Below, one piece after another: positions 24,541 through 35,482 of a stretch of 64,000 bases of DNA. A program made the translations under genes and the position numbers. The stretch lies in NCBI RefSeq assembly GCF_048544455.1, contig NC_133526.1, positions 450,001-514,000 on the forward strand. Direction: 5' to 3'. Source of the stretch: Silene latifolia (taxonomy: Eukaryota; Streptophyta; Magnoliopsida; Caryophyllales; Caryophyllaceae). Under the pieces are notes generated by a model that was given only the letters and a program-made list of their open reading frames with translations, had not been told where the DNA came from and did not search any database. The first letter of the stretch is position 1, and each line of letters begins with the position of its first letter.

Positions 24541-25127
24541 CAATTATTTAAACAAGTAAAAAGTTGGGAAAAATTTGTTTGTTTACCTTGGAAGAAAGTG
24601 TTACGCCGAGTAACGCTTTGAAGACTAGAGAGAAATTTCTTCGAAAAAGCTAAGAGAGAGGAAATTTTTTTGAGAAAATGAAGTTTGATGGCCAAAATGA
24701 GGGGATTACTGCTCTATTTATAGAGCAAAACCCATTCAGATGGACCAATCGAGCAAAGCCCATGAAAGCGCCCACCAATCGGCACAAGCCACGTGTCAAG
24801 CATGCGACCACGGAATGTCAATCGACATACAGTAACAAATCTTCTTTGACACGCTCCTTGGTATCTACTTGCTAACGGCCAGCTGATCAACCAAGATTGG
24901 CCGCACCGGCCGGGGGCAATCAAAAGCACACGACACTCTCAACCTTGGTCTCGGCCAGCGCCATTTTTTCTTTTCCACATTGGATGTCCATTACACAACC
25001 ATGTGGAGGGGGGATATGGTACGGCCTGAACAGAACCAAGCCGAGGAAGAAGAAGCCGGGGAAAAAGTTCAACATGCGCAGAATACGCTCAACACTCATC
25101 GAAGGTCCATACCACGGCATAGACTAC

Positions 25128-25140
25128 GCTGGGGGCAAAT
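25128..25140 (+). promoter_or_regulatory. Polypurine tract of the Gypsy element
   Basis: gctgggggcaaat stands directly before the 3' LTR. Confidence 0.75.
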
Positions 25141-25715
25141 TAATGGGGCATATTCTGCACCCGCTGACCGAGTCAACACATTGAGCAAGGTCAAAGCCAA
25201 AAGACAGCAAGTCAACGTATTAACAGCCTAACCGACATAGCCCGTCGGTCTGTCACTTGGGTCTCGGTCTCGGCAACTAGCCGACCGAGAGGCATATCCG
25301 CGTACTCACATCCAGTCCCCTCGGCATGGAGTCAACCAGGCCCGCCGTCCCGGCATGGGTCCCTCGGCGAGGGTAAGATAGTCTTTCCACCTGCTAGCCA
25401 CTTGGCCACTACGTGACAAAAGGTGAAGGTCTATAAATACTCCACTTCTCCCATTGAGAAAAGGATCCCAAAAACTAACCGAAAATCTGGTATAAACTCC
25501 CTTATCTCTCTACAATATACTTTGTCAAGTTAACACACAACTTAATCTCTTTAAGTTTACTGACTTGAGCGTCGGAGTGAGTACGCTCGGTACCAAGCCG
25601 AGCCCTCAGTTTGTTCATCTTTACAGGAGAGACCGAAAGGAAGAGACAACCAAAAAGACGTCATTCATCAAGCTTACGTGGTCACAAATCCTGCTCCGGA
25701 ATTACACCCGGAACA
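25141..25715 (+). repeat. 3' LTR of the Gypsy element
   Basis: 575 bp, about 98% identical to the 5' LTR. Its promoter faces the gene starting 31 bp downstream. Confidence 0.92.
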
Positions 25716-25745
25716 CAAACCAAACCACCTCTTATCAATACAACA

Positions 25746-26354
25746 ATGATATTCCCACCCCATAATTCATTGGTTAGAATAAAAAACTATCAATGTGGCG
25801 GATACATTGCTCTATATGATGATGAACTATATCTACGTCATGAGATAGGAAACGGGGTTACTTATTCCGAAGATTATGTATGGAACTTACAATATGTAAC
25901 TAGCAATATTGATAGTCCTAGCTTTATATTAGCACGCAATAATTATCAGCTTGGGCGGTGCGAGGATATTATTAATCCATTATTACGCATGTGTAAGGCC
26001 GACCATGAGATCGGCGAAATAAGTTGGAAATTTGATCCGCACGGTCCTTATAATCAAAGTGTCACCCGCATATTATCGGACAATCGCAAATACTGCTTGG
26101 TCGGTCGTAGAATGGATGTAGAAATTGTACAGGATTTTGGGGGTCCAAAACTTACGATGCCTAGTGCGTACTGGAGTATTGAGTTGCATGATCCACTAAC
26201 TCCTCCCCAACCATCAAGTACAAGTTCAGTAGCATTTAGTGAGGGGTCTTTAAATCTGGCTTCGCCCTCCACCGTTAATATTAGTAGTAATAATTACTCC
26301 CACTCCGTCTCAGTCAATCGTTGTCCCTTTTGTTTTGGCACAGGATATATTTAA
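25746..26354 (+). CDS. Unrecognised protein with beta-trefoil-like threefold pattern
   Basis: 202 residues from the ATG at 25746, the first in-frame ATG after the LTR; the frame is also open upstream into the LTR. The family is not recognised. Three similar units can be seen: LVRIKNYQCGGYIAL ending in VWNLQYV (about residues 9-51), FILARNNYQLG ending in ISWKFD (about 58-99), and VTRILSDNRKYCLVG ending in YWSIEL (about 105-146). Each has a hydrophobic strand pair and a Trp near its end, as in beta-trefoil lectins (amaranthin, ricin-B or fascin-like folds). There is no signal peptide, so a cytosolic or nuclear protein is likely. The Ser/Thr/Pro-rich tail ends in VNRCPFCFGTGYI, which derives from a Stowaway fragment. 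Its leader is split by the hAT and Gypsy insertions and lies behind promoter block 3. Confidence 0.55.
   Translation: MIFPPHNSLVRIKNYQCGGYIALYDDELYLRHEIGNGVTYSEDYVWNLQYVTSNIDSPSFILARNNYQLGRCEDIINPLLRMCKADHEIGEISWKFDPHGPYNQSVTRILSDNRKYCLVGRRMDVEIVQDFGGPKLTMPSAYWSIELHDPLTPPQPSSTSSVAFSEGSLNLASPSTVNISSNNYSHSVSVNRCPFCFGTGYI
26297..26345 (+). repeat. Stowaway fragment forming the 3' end of the coding frame
   Basis: actcccactccgtctcagtc followed by aatcgttgtcccttttg and ttttggcacag matches the start of the Stowaway family at 43016 (ccgtcccggtcaattgttg, cctttcgttttggcacaaag). It encodes the last dozen or so residues of the gene at 25746. Confidence 0.75.
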
Positions 26355-29300
26355 TTAATAATTATTACTTCCCTTTATTTTTATGTGTAAATTTAGAATC
26401 GTTAGATATTTAAAAAATGACTTTATTCCATTTCTTTTTAGAAAATGGAGAGAAATTGGGCTCCATTGTTGCGTAATCCAAAACGGGCAGAAGATTTTTG
26501 CATTACAAAATGTTACACATTGAAACATACACGACTTAATGGAATCATAATGGGCCAAATGACCATATCCATACTCTTTAAAAAACCCAAACACAAGTTA
26601 CTGTAGCCAGAACAGTAACTTTGTGCATTTCTCCCAATTTTGCCCCCTTTTATTATCATTCTTTTCACTCAATTTCATTGCTCAAATCGCTCCATTTTCA
26701 TCCTTCATCGTCTCACCAAATTCTCTCCTTCCTGATCCATGCATTTCTTTCTATTACTTATCTCTGCTCTGGCAAATTCGTCTCAACCACACTGGGTTTT
26801 CCATTTCATCACCTTTACTCTCTTCTCTCTTCTCTGTTTTGGTTGTTTGTGTTTTTGGTGGTTATTTCCATTTTCTTATTTGCATGCCTCTGATCTGATC
26901 GGAGAGAAGCGGTGTTAGCGAGTGATTTGAAAGTGATGATCCTTTTAGTTGGTTTTGGCGTGCACTGGTGGTTGAGAACAGATGTTGGAGATTTTTGTCT
27001 GAAGCGCTTCCTTCTCCTTCTTCCACCGCCCATTTACCAGATTTTCTCAAAGTCTTCGGATTTCATCTTTATGTAAGTTAATAAATGATTTTTAGTTCTT
27101 AGGTTTTATGTTGCTTTTGTGTAGCTGGGGTTTAATCAATGTGGTTTACACGATTTAAAGCTTCAATTGATTGTTAGAAGCTAACATAATCGAAGTTACA
27201 AAAGATGCTAATTAATTTCCTCTTTCTCATTTACATCTATTTATTTTAATTTTAAGATTTGTTTCCCGGTTGTATTATTTGGAGAACATCTGTAAAAGAA
27301 ATCAACCCGACAAGGTTAGTTATTTAATTATTTGAAATTCTTATAAAAAAGCTGGATTTGAATCATAAGTCACCAGTTTTGGATATTGTGAGTCCAATTT
27401 TGCCTTGGTAGGTCGTACTTGTACATTAACCAAAATAAAAGAGGTTTCTTCCCTAATGGATGAGGCAATAGTGTAATGCCCTTATTTTATGTTGTATACC
27501 ATGTTTGCATGTGAATATAGGACTACGGGATGACAAGGGATAAATATTTAATCTTATCCTTCTCGCTTTTGCCTTTCTGCTTGATATCGAATGCTATGCG
27601 CATGTCAGGAATGCATATGTATGATGACTTTGGGTGATGTCGGGCAGGCCAGCCTTGGAAGCTGGTAGGCCGGGTTTTGGCGTTGGGAGATACATGGGGT
27701 TCCAAGAGAGACCTCCCCCTCGGCCTGAAACATTAAATGATTATCGGGTGCTGAAACAATGGTCAGGCCAAGGTCAGGTGGGCAACGTGGCACACTGGCG
27801 AAGATAGAAAAGGGGGTTTCCAAGGAAACAGAGATAGAGGATTTGTGAGCAGTAGAGACTTCAACAGGTAATTATTATCCTGCAATTGACAGTTGAGCTG
27901 TATAATGTGTATGTTTGTAGCACACTGATAATTGCCTGCCTTTGTGTAGGGTTATTGCTTCCTTCTATGGTTACACAACATACAATCATTTGCACATCCG
28001 GGTACTGAAGATTACAAGTATTTATATGAGACGGTCGTACATGTGAAACCAACTCATTAATCATATAATGAGTAATTAATTACACAATACTTTAGATATT
28101 TAGCAGGTTTTGTTGTTGAGTTGGTTCATATAAGACTCTTTGAAAATCTATGCATTGTGCTTTGAATGGATGTAACTGTTTTTCTTCTTTTTTTCCATTA
28201 CCCTACTTGGTGCTCTCTTTGGAGACACTAGGGTAATGATAGTGATAATGAACTAAATGAAGTATGTCGACTTTAATTTACATGCCTTTCAGCAGTTTAG
28301 TTAATGCTACTCTACTTCGTCATGGTAAGGTTGTAGAACAAATTAAAGAGGAGGTCATGAAGAGAATTAGGACTAAGATTGTTCTATCTGTGAGTCAAAA
28401 AGATAGTATTTGGCTGAAAAAATGGGAATGTAATGCTCTAATTGATAGCTTGTGTAAATTGGCATTCCAAATGCTGATAATTTGTCTTGTAATTATTTTT
28501 TGATCTATTAATATTACTAACATTTCACCAATAATTGCTGCACAGTACTTTGCCATGTTGCACTTCGTGAATTGATAAGGTCATCTTTGGTCTTATTTAA
28601 CCTATGGTTGTTTGTTCGATGTATCGTATGCATATCAAAGCCAAGAAGGCATCTTGGAAACTCAAGTCATTGTATCCCCTTAAGGTATCAAAAGGCTTAC
28701 CAGTGGTTCAGTTTAGTGATGAGGAGATACAATTTCCCCACGGTAAGGGCGTTTATTTGTTTCCAAAATTTTTTTTTTCATCAAATAGTCAATGAAAGTA
28801 TCTGCATATGGGTAGCATTCGTAGCTTAATGTGTTAATCTCAAATTATTTTAACATGAGATCAACTTTCAAGAAACTCTCAGTTGCTAGCAATCTTGTAT
28901 TGAGCAAGCACATGAATTGATTATGACATCAAAAACAGTACTACTGAGGCGTAAACCAGCAATGAAAAATATTTACAAAAAGGTCATGTTGGCCTAAACC
29001 TATTCAGTATCATATCAGTTAAATAGAATGTGTTTGACAGAAGAATGGGGACAAGCGAGGTGTTGTTCCTTGTCGTGGCATATGTATATCTGATTAAACC
29101 GTGTTTTGTTTGGGTCATTTGTATATCTGTTTCCTAGAAGTGGTTTCTCTTAGGGATTAGTGTATTTTTGAATATGTTAGGTGCTGATGTTGTCGTTTAC
29201 AGCTTGGAGTCAAGTTATGGAAGCCGGCTTACTCGAAGAGGGACCTCAAGCTGCTCTTTGTACTGCAAAATGGCAGGTAGTGGCCAGTTCGTCATGTTCA

Positions 29301-32300
29301 TATGTCTTAAATACCGTATTATTACCATAAACCACAGGAGTAGGCCTTGGTTTCAACTAATTATTTTTGGAAATTTCACACTGTGGGGAGTTTGTTGAGG
29401 TAGTTAGTATAACACTTGTTGAACAAAACCTTCAGTTTAGGCCAAGAGGCCCAAGATGATACTGTATTTGTTCCAAGCTTAATGAATCTGTGGAGTATTA
29501 TGACCCATGGATTGGTTAGTTAATGATCTCCTATCTCCAAATTAAAGAATTAATATGAGATTGGCCATTTAGCTTTTATTATTTGATTTCTGAAGCTAGA
29601 GTTAATTTCCAACCTATGAAGTAGTGGCGTGACGTTTGCTTAGTGCTTTCTTTTTACTTTTCACAGTGGATTGACCGTGTCGCTTCTTTGTTTGAGAGCG
29701 TGGCACTCTTTGAAGTCATTGGCAAGTATAAGTTTATTGTTGACAGTAGCTCGTGTTTTCCTGTTGTTAGTGCTATCATTGTTTCTGCATATGGTCGTGC
29801 TTTGGTACCTCTTTTAAATTTGCTGGCTAAATAATCTTTTGTTGATTATACTTCTAATTTCCCAGTCACTTTAGATGAGATGCTCAGCCACAGTTACCCT
29901 GTTGAATCTTGTTTTGATCAGTGTCTGGACATTTAGCTATGGTTTTCCCTGTGGTTAATGCTCTCGTTTTCCTTTTGGCGGGGATTACACTTATCTCTTC
30001 ACTGTTTGAGCGCTATTCCCCTTAAAGTCATTGACAAGTGTAACTTTATTGCTTACTTTATCGAATTATTTGCATCGCTATGAGTACCCTGTTGATTTTC
30101 GATCCGTTCGTTAGCAAATTTTTCACTGTTTTGAAATCCTGTGTTTCTGATGAATGAAACATTTCGTTTGTCCATAGTTTAATTGATCTTTCGTGTTTAT
30201 TAGTTTCTGATTTCAGTGTTGTGATTCGCTTAAGTAGCACAATTAATTTCGTTTGATTCTTTACGTTTTTTTGTTGTTGTGAGAAGTATTTTAATCAAAC
30301 GTAAAGAATCAAATGAATTGGAAGAAGTATGATTTTTACTGCTTTTAGTATGTGATACAGTAGGTTTTTCGCTGCTGAATTCAAAGGATATTTGCGTATA
30401 TTTTACTTAATTGCCGGTCTTTTTTTTTTTTTTTTTTTTACTTCATTAGAGTGTGCTATTTTTATCAGGCGAGATTGACTGTCAGACGAGAAAAGTGATG
30501 TAATATCTTCGATATGTTTGCGGGGTTGAGAAAATAGAAACAAGTGGATACTAGGTGCTATGTTACTTAACTATATAGTAGTTCAAATTTGGAATGCATG
30601 GTAAGCAAATGTGCCTCTAACTCACTACTAAGTTTCTCCAGTTGGTACATCTTGCTGAATACGTTGGACGCTTGTTCCGTGGACTGTGGTTTTGTAGTTC
30701 ATTTTCAAGTAGCCATGTTTGGAGTAGATAGTGTGATATACTGCTATTCATGGAGGAATTTATGTTAGACTGAATAGTTAGCTATCGTAACATAAGTGAA
30801 ATGGTCTGAAAAAACTTCTTTGAATTTGAATTGAGAATGAAGTGTTCATCGCTGAGAAATTCACCACTAGGCTGAAGTTGAATTAAATAGTGCTACCCTA
30901 GATTTTTTAGAGTTTAACTCGTTACTCATTTAAGCTGCTGAGGTATGGTACTATGGTGTATTGTCATGTTGGAAATTAAGTCATAGTTTAGCATTTTTGT
31001 AGGCTGGTTGTGAAAGATTGACCATTGTAAGGCTGCTACATCTCGGCATCTTGCCCGATCTTCACGAGATCATTGAATAATTGAGTCATTCCAGGTTAAA
31101 TTTGAATTCTAAAGGTAGAGATGATTTCTATAGAGAAGTGGTGTATAATATCTATTCAAATCAGTGTTGCCTAATTTCATAAGTATAGGTATCTTCAAAT
31201 ACACGACACACTTTAATAGAGTATCTGATACATAGATATTTAATCATACACTACGAACAAGTTTGTGATTTGCAGATAATGCAAGGAGGATCATCGGACA
31301 TTGGTTACACACTTACTGTCTCAAACGCAAGGTATATATCATTCCTAAACCCTAATTTTAATTTTATCACCATCTTCTATACTGTTGATTCGATTTTTAT
31401 AATCCAGTATTTACTCAATTCAGATGTATCACCAATGTTAAAGCAACGCCAATCACACCAGTTTTCTCACCGGTATATACTCTCATTCTCAATAGAAGAA
31501 AATGAGGTGGTTTTGGTGGTAAGATTAATCCACTGTTGTAAAACATTCATGCTTTTTGTTGTACTTATATATCCATGAAGGTTAGACATGGCTGATCAAT
31601 TACCAACATTAATGTTGCTTGTGTTTCAGGTTTATTTTTAGGTTAATAAATTAGTTTCTTTGTAGATGGCGAATAAATTTAGGTTTTGTTGCTTATGGGG
31701 TTTAATTTGTCTCAGCTATTCAAATTTCTTAACCCTAACTTTTGAAATTTGACATTAAAACTATACGAATTTGATTGGTCAAAACTTAAAATCATATCAA
31801 AAGTTTCGGGTAGATGGAGTATCCTTTTTCAAAAGGATTGAGTAGAAGTGGAGGAAGTGTGTAGGAATCATATTCATATTCCGTTGTAATCAATATTCTG
31901 ATCTTTTGCGTCAACTTGTATCTCAATTTGTTGAATTGGACCAATATGCTAATTTATTATTTTTGCTTTGTTAGTGACTTGACTGCCATCGTCTTGTGGT
32001 TGCATGGTTGCAATAAGGAAGATGTGGCGATCCATACCGAAAACGTCTTCCACCTGCAAAAGACTCAAGATTTGCTCAGACTTGGTAAGATCAAGTTCAA
32101 TTTGATGAACTCTTTCTTAATAGTTTGACCCTTGTAGCACACTAGAACACTCAAGTGTTACTGAAAGATTCTCATAAATAGCCAGATTGTTCGTGCTGTT
32201 ATTTTCGTTCTTCCGTTTATTTGGTGCTTTGTTTCCCTTCCCATAACGCAGGATACATTTTCTCATTGATTTATCATGTTGGTACACTGATTCACTAATA

Positions 32301-33640
32301 GTTACCCCTTAGACACGTGTGTATGATTTCTCTGAAGAGTAAGTTTACTCGGAAAGTGAGAAGCGATTGATCAGGTTTTGAGTTTGTTTAAGGTTTAGAG
32401 TCGAGAAAACTGACCGTGACTCGACTAAGTTAAAACAAACCATCAATAATAATGACCAGAATCACCCCAACTGACCCATACCGCTAAATACTTGAGTCCT
32501 AGGGTATGAAATTTTCTGGTTGGGTGCAAACCAAAAAAAAACGTTAAATCTTAGAATGGAGAGGTTTTTGGTGCCATGTGGGTTCTACCTTCCTTGAATA
32601 TGTATTAAATTGTATGGCGGAAACTAGAAGAAAATCATGTGGTCATAATTTCCATCTCTTTTACGGTTTTACATATAGTTCGTATGTGGTGTAGAATTGT
32701 AGATAGTATAAATGACTGTTCTGCTTTAACTGGCAACTTAACAAAAGCATGTAATGGAAATACACCCTCCATTTCATCATTGTTTTGCATAGTATAATGC
32801 CCACAAGCCGCAACTTGTATTTTTTGATTGTAGACTTATCTGATTGTTAACAAATAAGTATAAATCTGTCTAGCTTTAAATGGTCTTATGGTCATAAAAG
32901 TTGGCTTTTAGGGTTAGCTCTTTAGCCACTGTCTGTCAGTGTTCAGAGTACAATAGTGTTTTTTTGTTATGCTTAGAAAATTTACTATGATTATATGGCA
33001 GATGCCACTTACCGAATACATTGGTTGTATATTGATATGTGAATCATTGATACTTTCTGCAGGGCAACAAAGGAGACATTTGCTTACTTGTAGGAGTCAC
33101 TTTGCGACTTTGACTCCAAAGAGATACTTTGTGGTTTCAAAGAGATTAATGACGGGTGATATAAGCATTGTGTTATTACTTTGTTGCTAGGCTGCAGTTT
33201 TTTTTTAATCTCAGTAGCTCATATAAGTTGGTTGTTATTTAGAGTAGAAAATAGGGTTATTGGTTGTATATTGATATAGCAGCGAGATTCACATGGACTA
33301 TTTTATAATGTAAGTAGTGAAATTCACAATAAGCAGTTAAGTTTAGACTATTTTATAATATATGCAGCGAGATTCACATGGACCGGCCTAATAACCAGCT
33401 TGCTGGTTTAGTAATAGCTGCCCAAAAGTGGCGACTTAATTCCACCTTGTAGCGTGATTATTTTTGTCGTCTTTTCACAACTATTCAGCTTATAATTATA
33501 TTTCCCAAGCCATCACGCTTCCAAATATCCTCTTTAGTTTGTGTAATCGCTACTATGTTTTAACACACCATTTCAAATACAGTACCAGCCGCTTCATTTT
33601 CCTAATCTAATATTTGCGCATAGTCGCATACTGTTTCGCC
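26355..33640. other. Unresolved tract with exon-like scraps
   Basis: No complete gene could be built. The tract opens with a pyrimidine-rich, leader-like stretch (26600-27075) ending in a GTAAGT donor. Exon-like pieces bounded by AG and GT occur at about 28330-28470 (VVEQIKEEVMKRIRTKIV), 28620-28745 (SLYPLKVSKGLPVVQFSDEE, donor GGTAAGG), 29203-29273 (LGVKLWKPAYSKRDLKLLF), 31277-31332 (GGSSDIGYTLTVSNA) and 31975-32083 (DLTAIVLWLHGCNKEDVAI, donor GGTAAG). None is recognised with confidence. Such an assortment is what a gene-capturing Helitron would leave, and a plus-oriented Helitron end lies at 33683. It could also be a long non-coding or decayed host gene. Confidence 0.3.
30245..30319. repeat. 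Inverted repeat with 20-bp arms
   Basis: Left arm aatttcgtttgattctttac (from 30245) and right arm cgtaaagaatcaaatgaatt (30300-30319) pair with one or two mismatches around a loop of about 34 bp. Confidence 0.8.
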
Positions 33641-33648
33641 AAATTGGG

Positions 33649-33683
33649 GCACCGCGCCCGATAGGGCGCGGTGCAACAACTAG
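33649..33683 (+). mobile_element. Helitron 3' terminus (plus orientation)
   Basis: A perfect 11-bp stem (GCACCGCGCCC, loop GATA, GGGCGCGGTGC) followed by AACAA, CTAG (33680-33683) and T: a textbook Helitron 3' end. The body extends to lower coordinates. The 5' TC end was not identified. Confidence 0.75.
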
Positions 33684-33800
33684 TTGGTAAAAAAAAGTGG
33701 CAAGTATGTGACATATTGGTAAAAAAAAACTACATATGCGACAAATTGGTAAAAAAAAAGTGAAGTGTAAGTACCGGATTGGTAAAAAAATATGTCGCAA
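33684..33800 (+). repeat. Four-copy 30-33-bp tandem repeat after the Helitron end
   Basis: TTGGTAAAAAAA recurs at 33684, 33716, 33746 and 33779, with related gtgacata/gcgacaaa words between. The array starts at the base after the Helitron CTAG. Confidence 0.8.
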
Positions 33801-33927
33801 GTAAATTCGCTTATTGTCGTTTTTTTTTTACACACTTCGGTTTTAACAATGTAGAAACAGATAATTTTAAAATTTATTACGTGTTTAACAAGGAAATCGC
33901 ATGTAGGATAATTCATAATTACTACTA

Positions 33928-34120
33928 GGGGAGATAACGAGACGAGCGCCGAGTCGAGTCAGGGCTCAGACTTGCTCGGCTTCTACTCATGAAACAAAAC
34001 TCGAGCTTGAGCCGTTCTCGAGCTTATCCGAGCTTGAAAAACTTGAGCTCGTTATCATAATCGAGAGCTTTTACCCGGGCAGGAGCTTTCGAGCTCATGA
34101 CACAAGCCTATATATATTAA
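33928..34120. mobile_element. Truncated hAT MITE
   Basis: Starts taggggagataacgagac and follows the first 180 bp of the MITE at 13830 (cgagtcgagtc, ttgctcggctt, aaaactcgag, gagctcgttatca). The second half and the right terminus are missing. Confidence 0.75.
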
Positions 34121-34154
34121 ACATATTCTCATGAATATGAAGCTGCCAAGAAGA

Positions 34155-34245
34155 ATGGTCCATACCATTCGGAAATGCATTAATTCCTCTGTATTGAATG
34201 TCTTATGGAATGGTGAAATAAGAACGGGAACTTGGTTTGAGATCA
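34155..34245 (+). mobile_element. Possible LINE reverse-transcriptase scrap
   Basis: The frame TIRKCINSSVLNVLWNGE followed by WFEINPS resembles the block before RQGDPLSPYLF in L1-type reverse transcriptases (CI.SS...VLWNGE...F.PSRG). Only about 30 residues are comparable, and nothing diagnostic follows. Confidence 0.25.
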
Positions 34246-34249
34246 ATCC

Positions 34250-35480
34250 GTCAAGTGAATGTTGCTTTCATGGCAAAGCTTGGATGAAAGATTCTATCGG
34301 AACCTAATGCTTTATGGATAAATAAAAAATCAATATTCTCAACAAAGGAGGCGTGAAAGAAACAAACAACATAAGACAAGAAGAAAAACAGTCCACAACT
34401 ACAAGTTTGCAATAGATGAAATGATCGAGCATATATACTCCATTACATAACAATGTCGATTTTCAAAGGCATGTAATTCCATTGTCACTTCAGAGTTTCA
34501 TGCATATCAACCAAGATTCCTCCATAACAGATGATGAAACTCACTTTTTTTAGCTATAAGCAAAAATATAAAAAGATTACGTAGTGAGTTAATTTAGTTT
34601 TAAAAGAATCAATGTGTATATATAAAAGAGGCTTTTTTTTCAGGCATCATGAGAGAGTCCAACTTTTGCATAACACTGTTTTTAATTTTAGATAATTAAT
34701 TCGCTTAAAATAATTCAATTGAGATTTAATTATAGTTAAGATCAGATTTAATTATAGTTAAGATAAGATTTTGAAGGGTGTGGTTGCTAAGATAATTGGA
34801 GAAATTATTGTTTTCGAGAAAACTAAAACTCCTTGCAACAATCCACCACATAACTTCAATGAGTATATTATATAAAGGCAAACTCCTTGATACAATCCCA
34901 CACTTGAACCTCTTGAGAGCAACGTTTAAATTATTGTTTTAGATTATGTTATTTTGAATGAGATTATAATTATTTTTTTCTTCTTTTTTTTGTTGATGAC
35001 CAGGTGGCTTTTCTTATTAAAAACTATCGGTTCAAGATAATCGTAAGTTACCGTTTTATATTACTCATAGGCTTTCACGTATAAAAAGGTAATAATATGT
35101 ATATGTTCGCTAACTATTTCCGCCAATGTGCATGAGCAGCATGACACTATTGGGCATGATATACCTAAATTTGGAGATTAGATAGGTTCACTTTGATTCT
35201 ATTTTATGTAATTTTTAGATTGTTTTATTTTGAATCTAATAATCATAATTCTTCTTTTTTTAGCTTATGTTATTAGTCACTTATTACTTATAACAAATGT
35301 TTGTTTCACGTTTTAGTTCAGTTTTACTTATGCTCCTTACATATTGTTATTGCAGGAAGCAAGCGTTTAACGCGGATCACAATCAAGAAATCTATACCAA
35401 TGGTAGGAAGAATGTCTAACTAACAATAATCATAGAATTTGTTGTGGTAAATAATATCCTCACTGCAAATGTTGGAGTAT
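34250..35480. other. Intergenic, AT-rich
   Basis: No gene or clear repeat seen. A 22-bp sequence (atttaattatagttaagat and neighbours) is repeated in tandem at about 34715-34765. Confidence 0.5.
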
Positions 35481-35482
35481 CA

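Larger units (their letters stand above)
15054..25715 (+). mobile_element. Ty3/Gypsy LTR element, Tat lineage (fossil copy)
   Basis: A 10.66-kb element with two LTRs and a 5-bp target repeat caaac (15049-15053 and 25716-25720). Order: LTR, primer site, gag, protease, reverse transcriptase, RNase H, second archaeal-type RNase H, integrase, long 3' region with an antisense gene, polypurine tract, LTR. This order, the extra RNase H and the antisense gene are typical of the Tat group (Retand/Ogre relatives). The LTRs differ at about 11 sites in 575 bp by eye (about 2%), which at usual plant rates means roughly 0.7-1.4 million years. The coding part is broken in around ten or more places. It sits in the leader of the gene at 25746. 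Confidence 0.93.

Noticed and set aside
31975-32083. DLTAIVLWLHG as an acyl-protein thioesterase exon
   Set aside because: Only the LWLHG word fits; the typical GLGD loop and the remaining blocks are missing.
33684-33800. CRISPR-like array
   Set aside because: Plant DNA, units of uneven length, A-runs and no cas genes; a simple degenerate tandem repeat.
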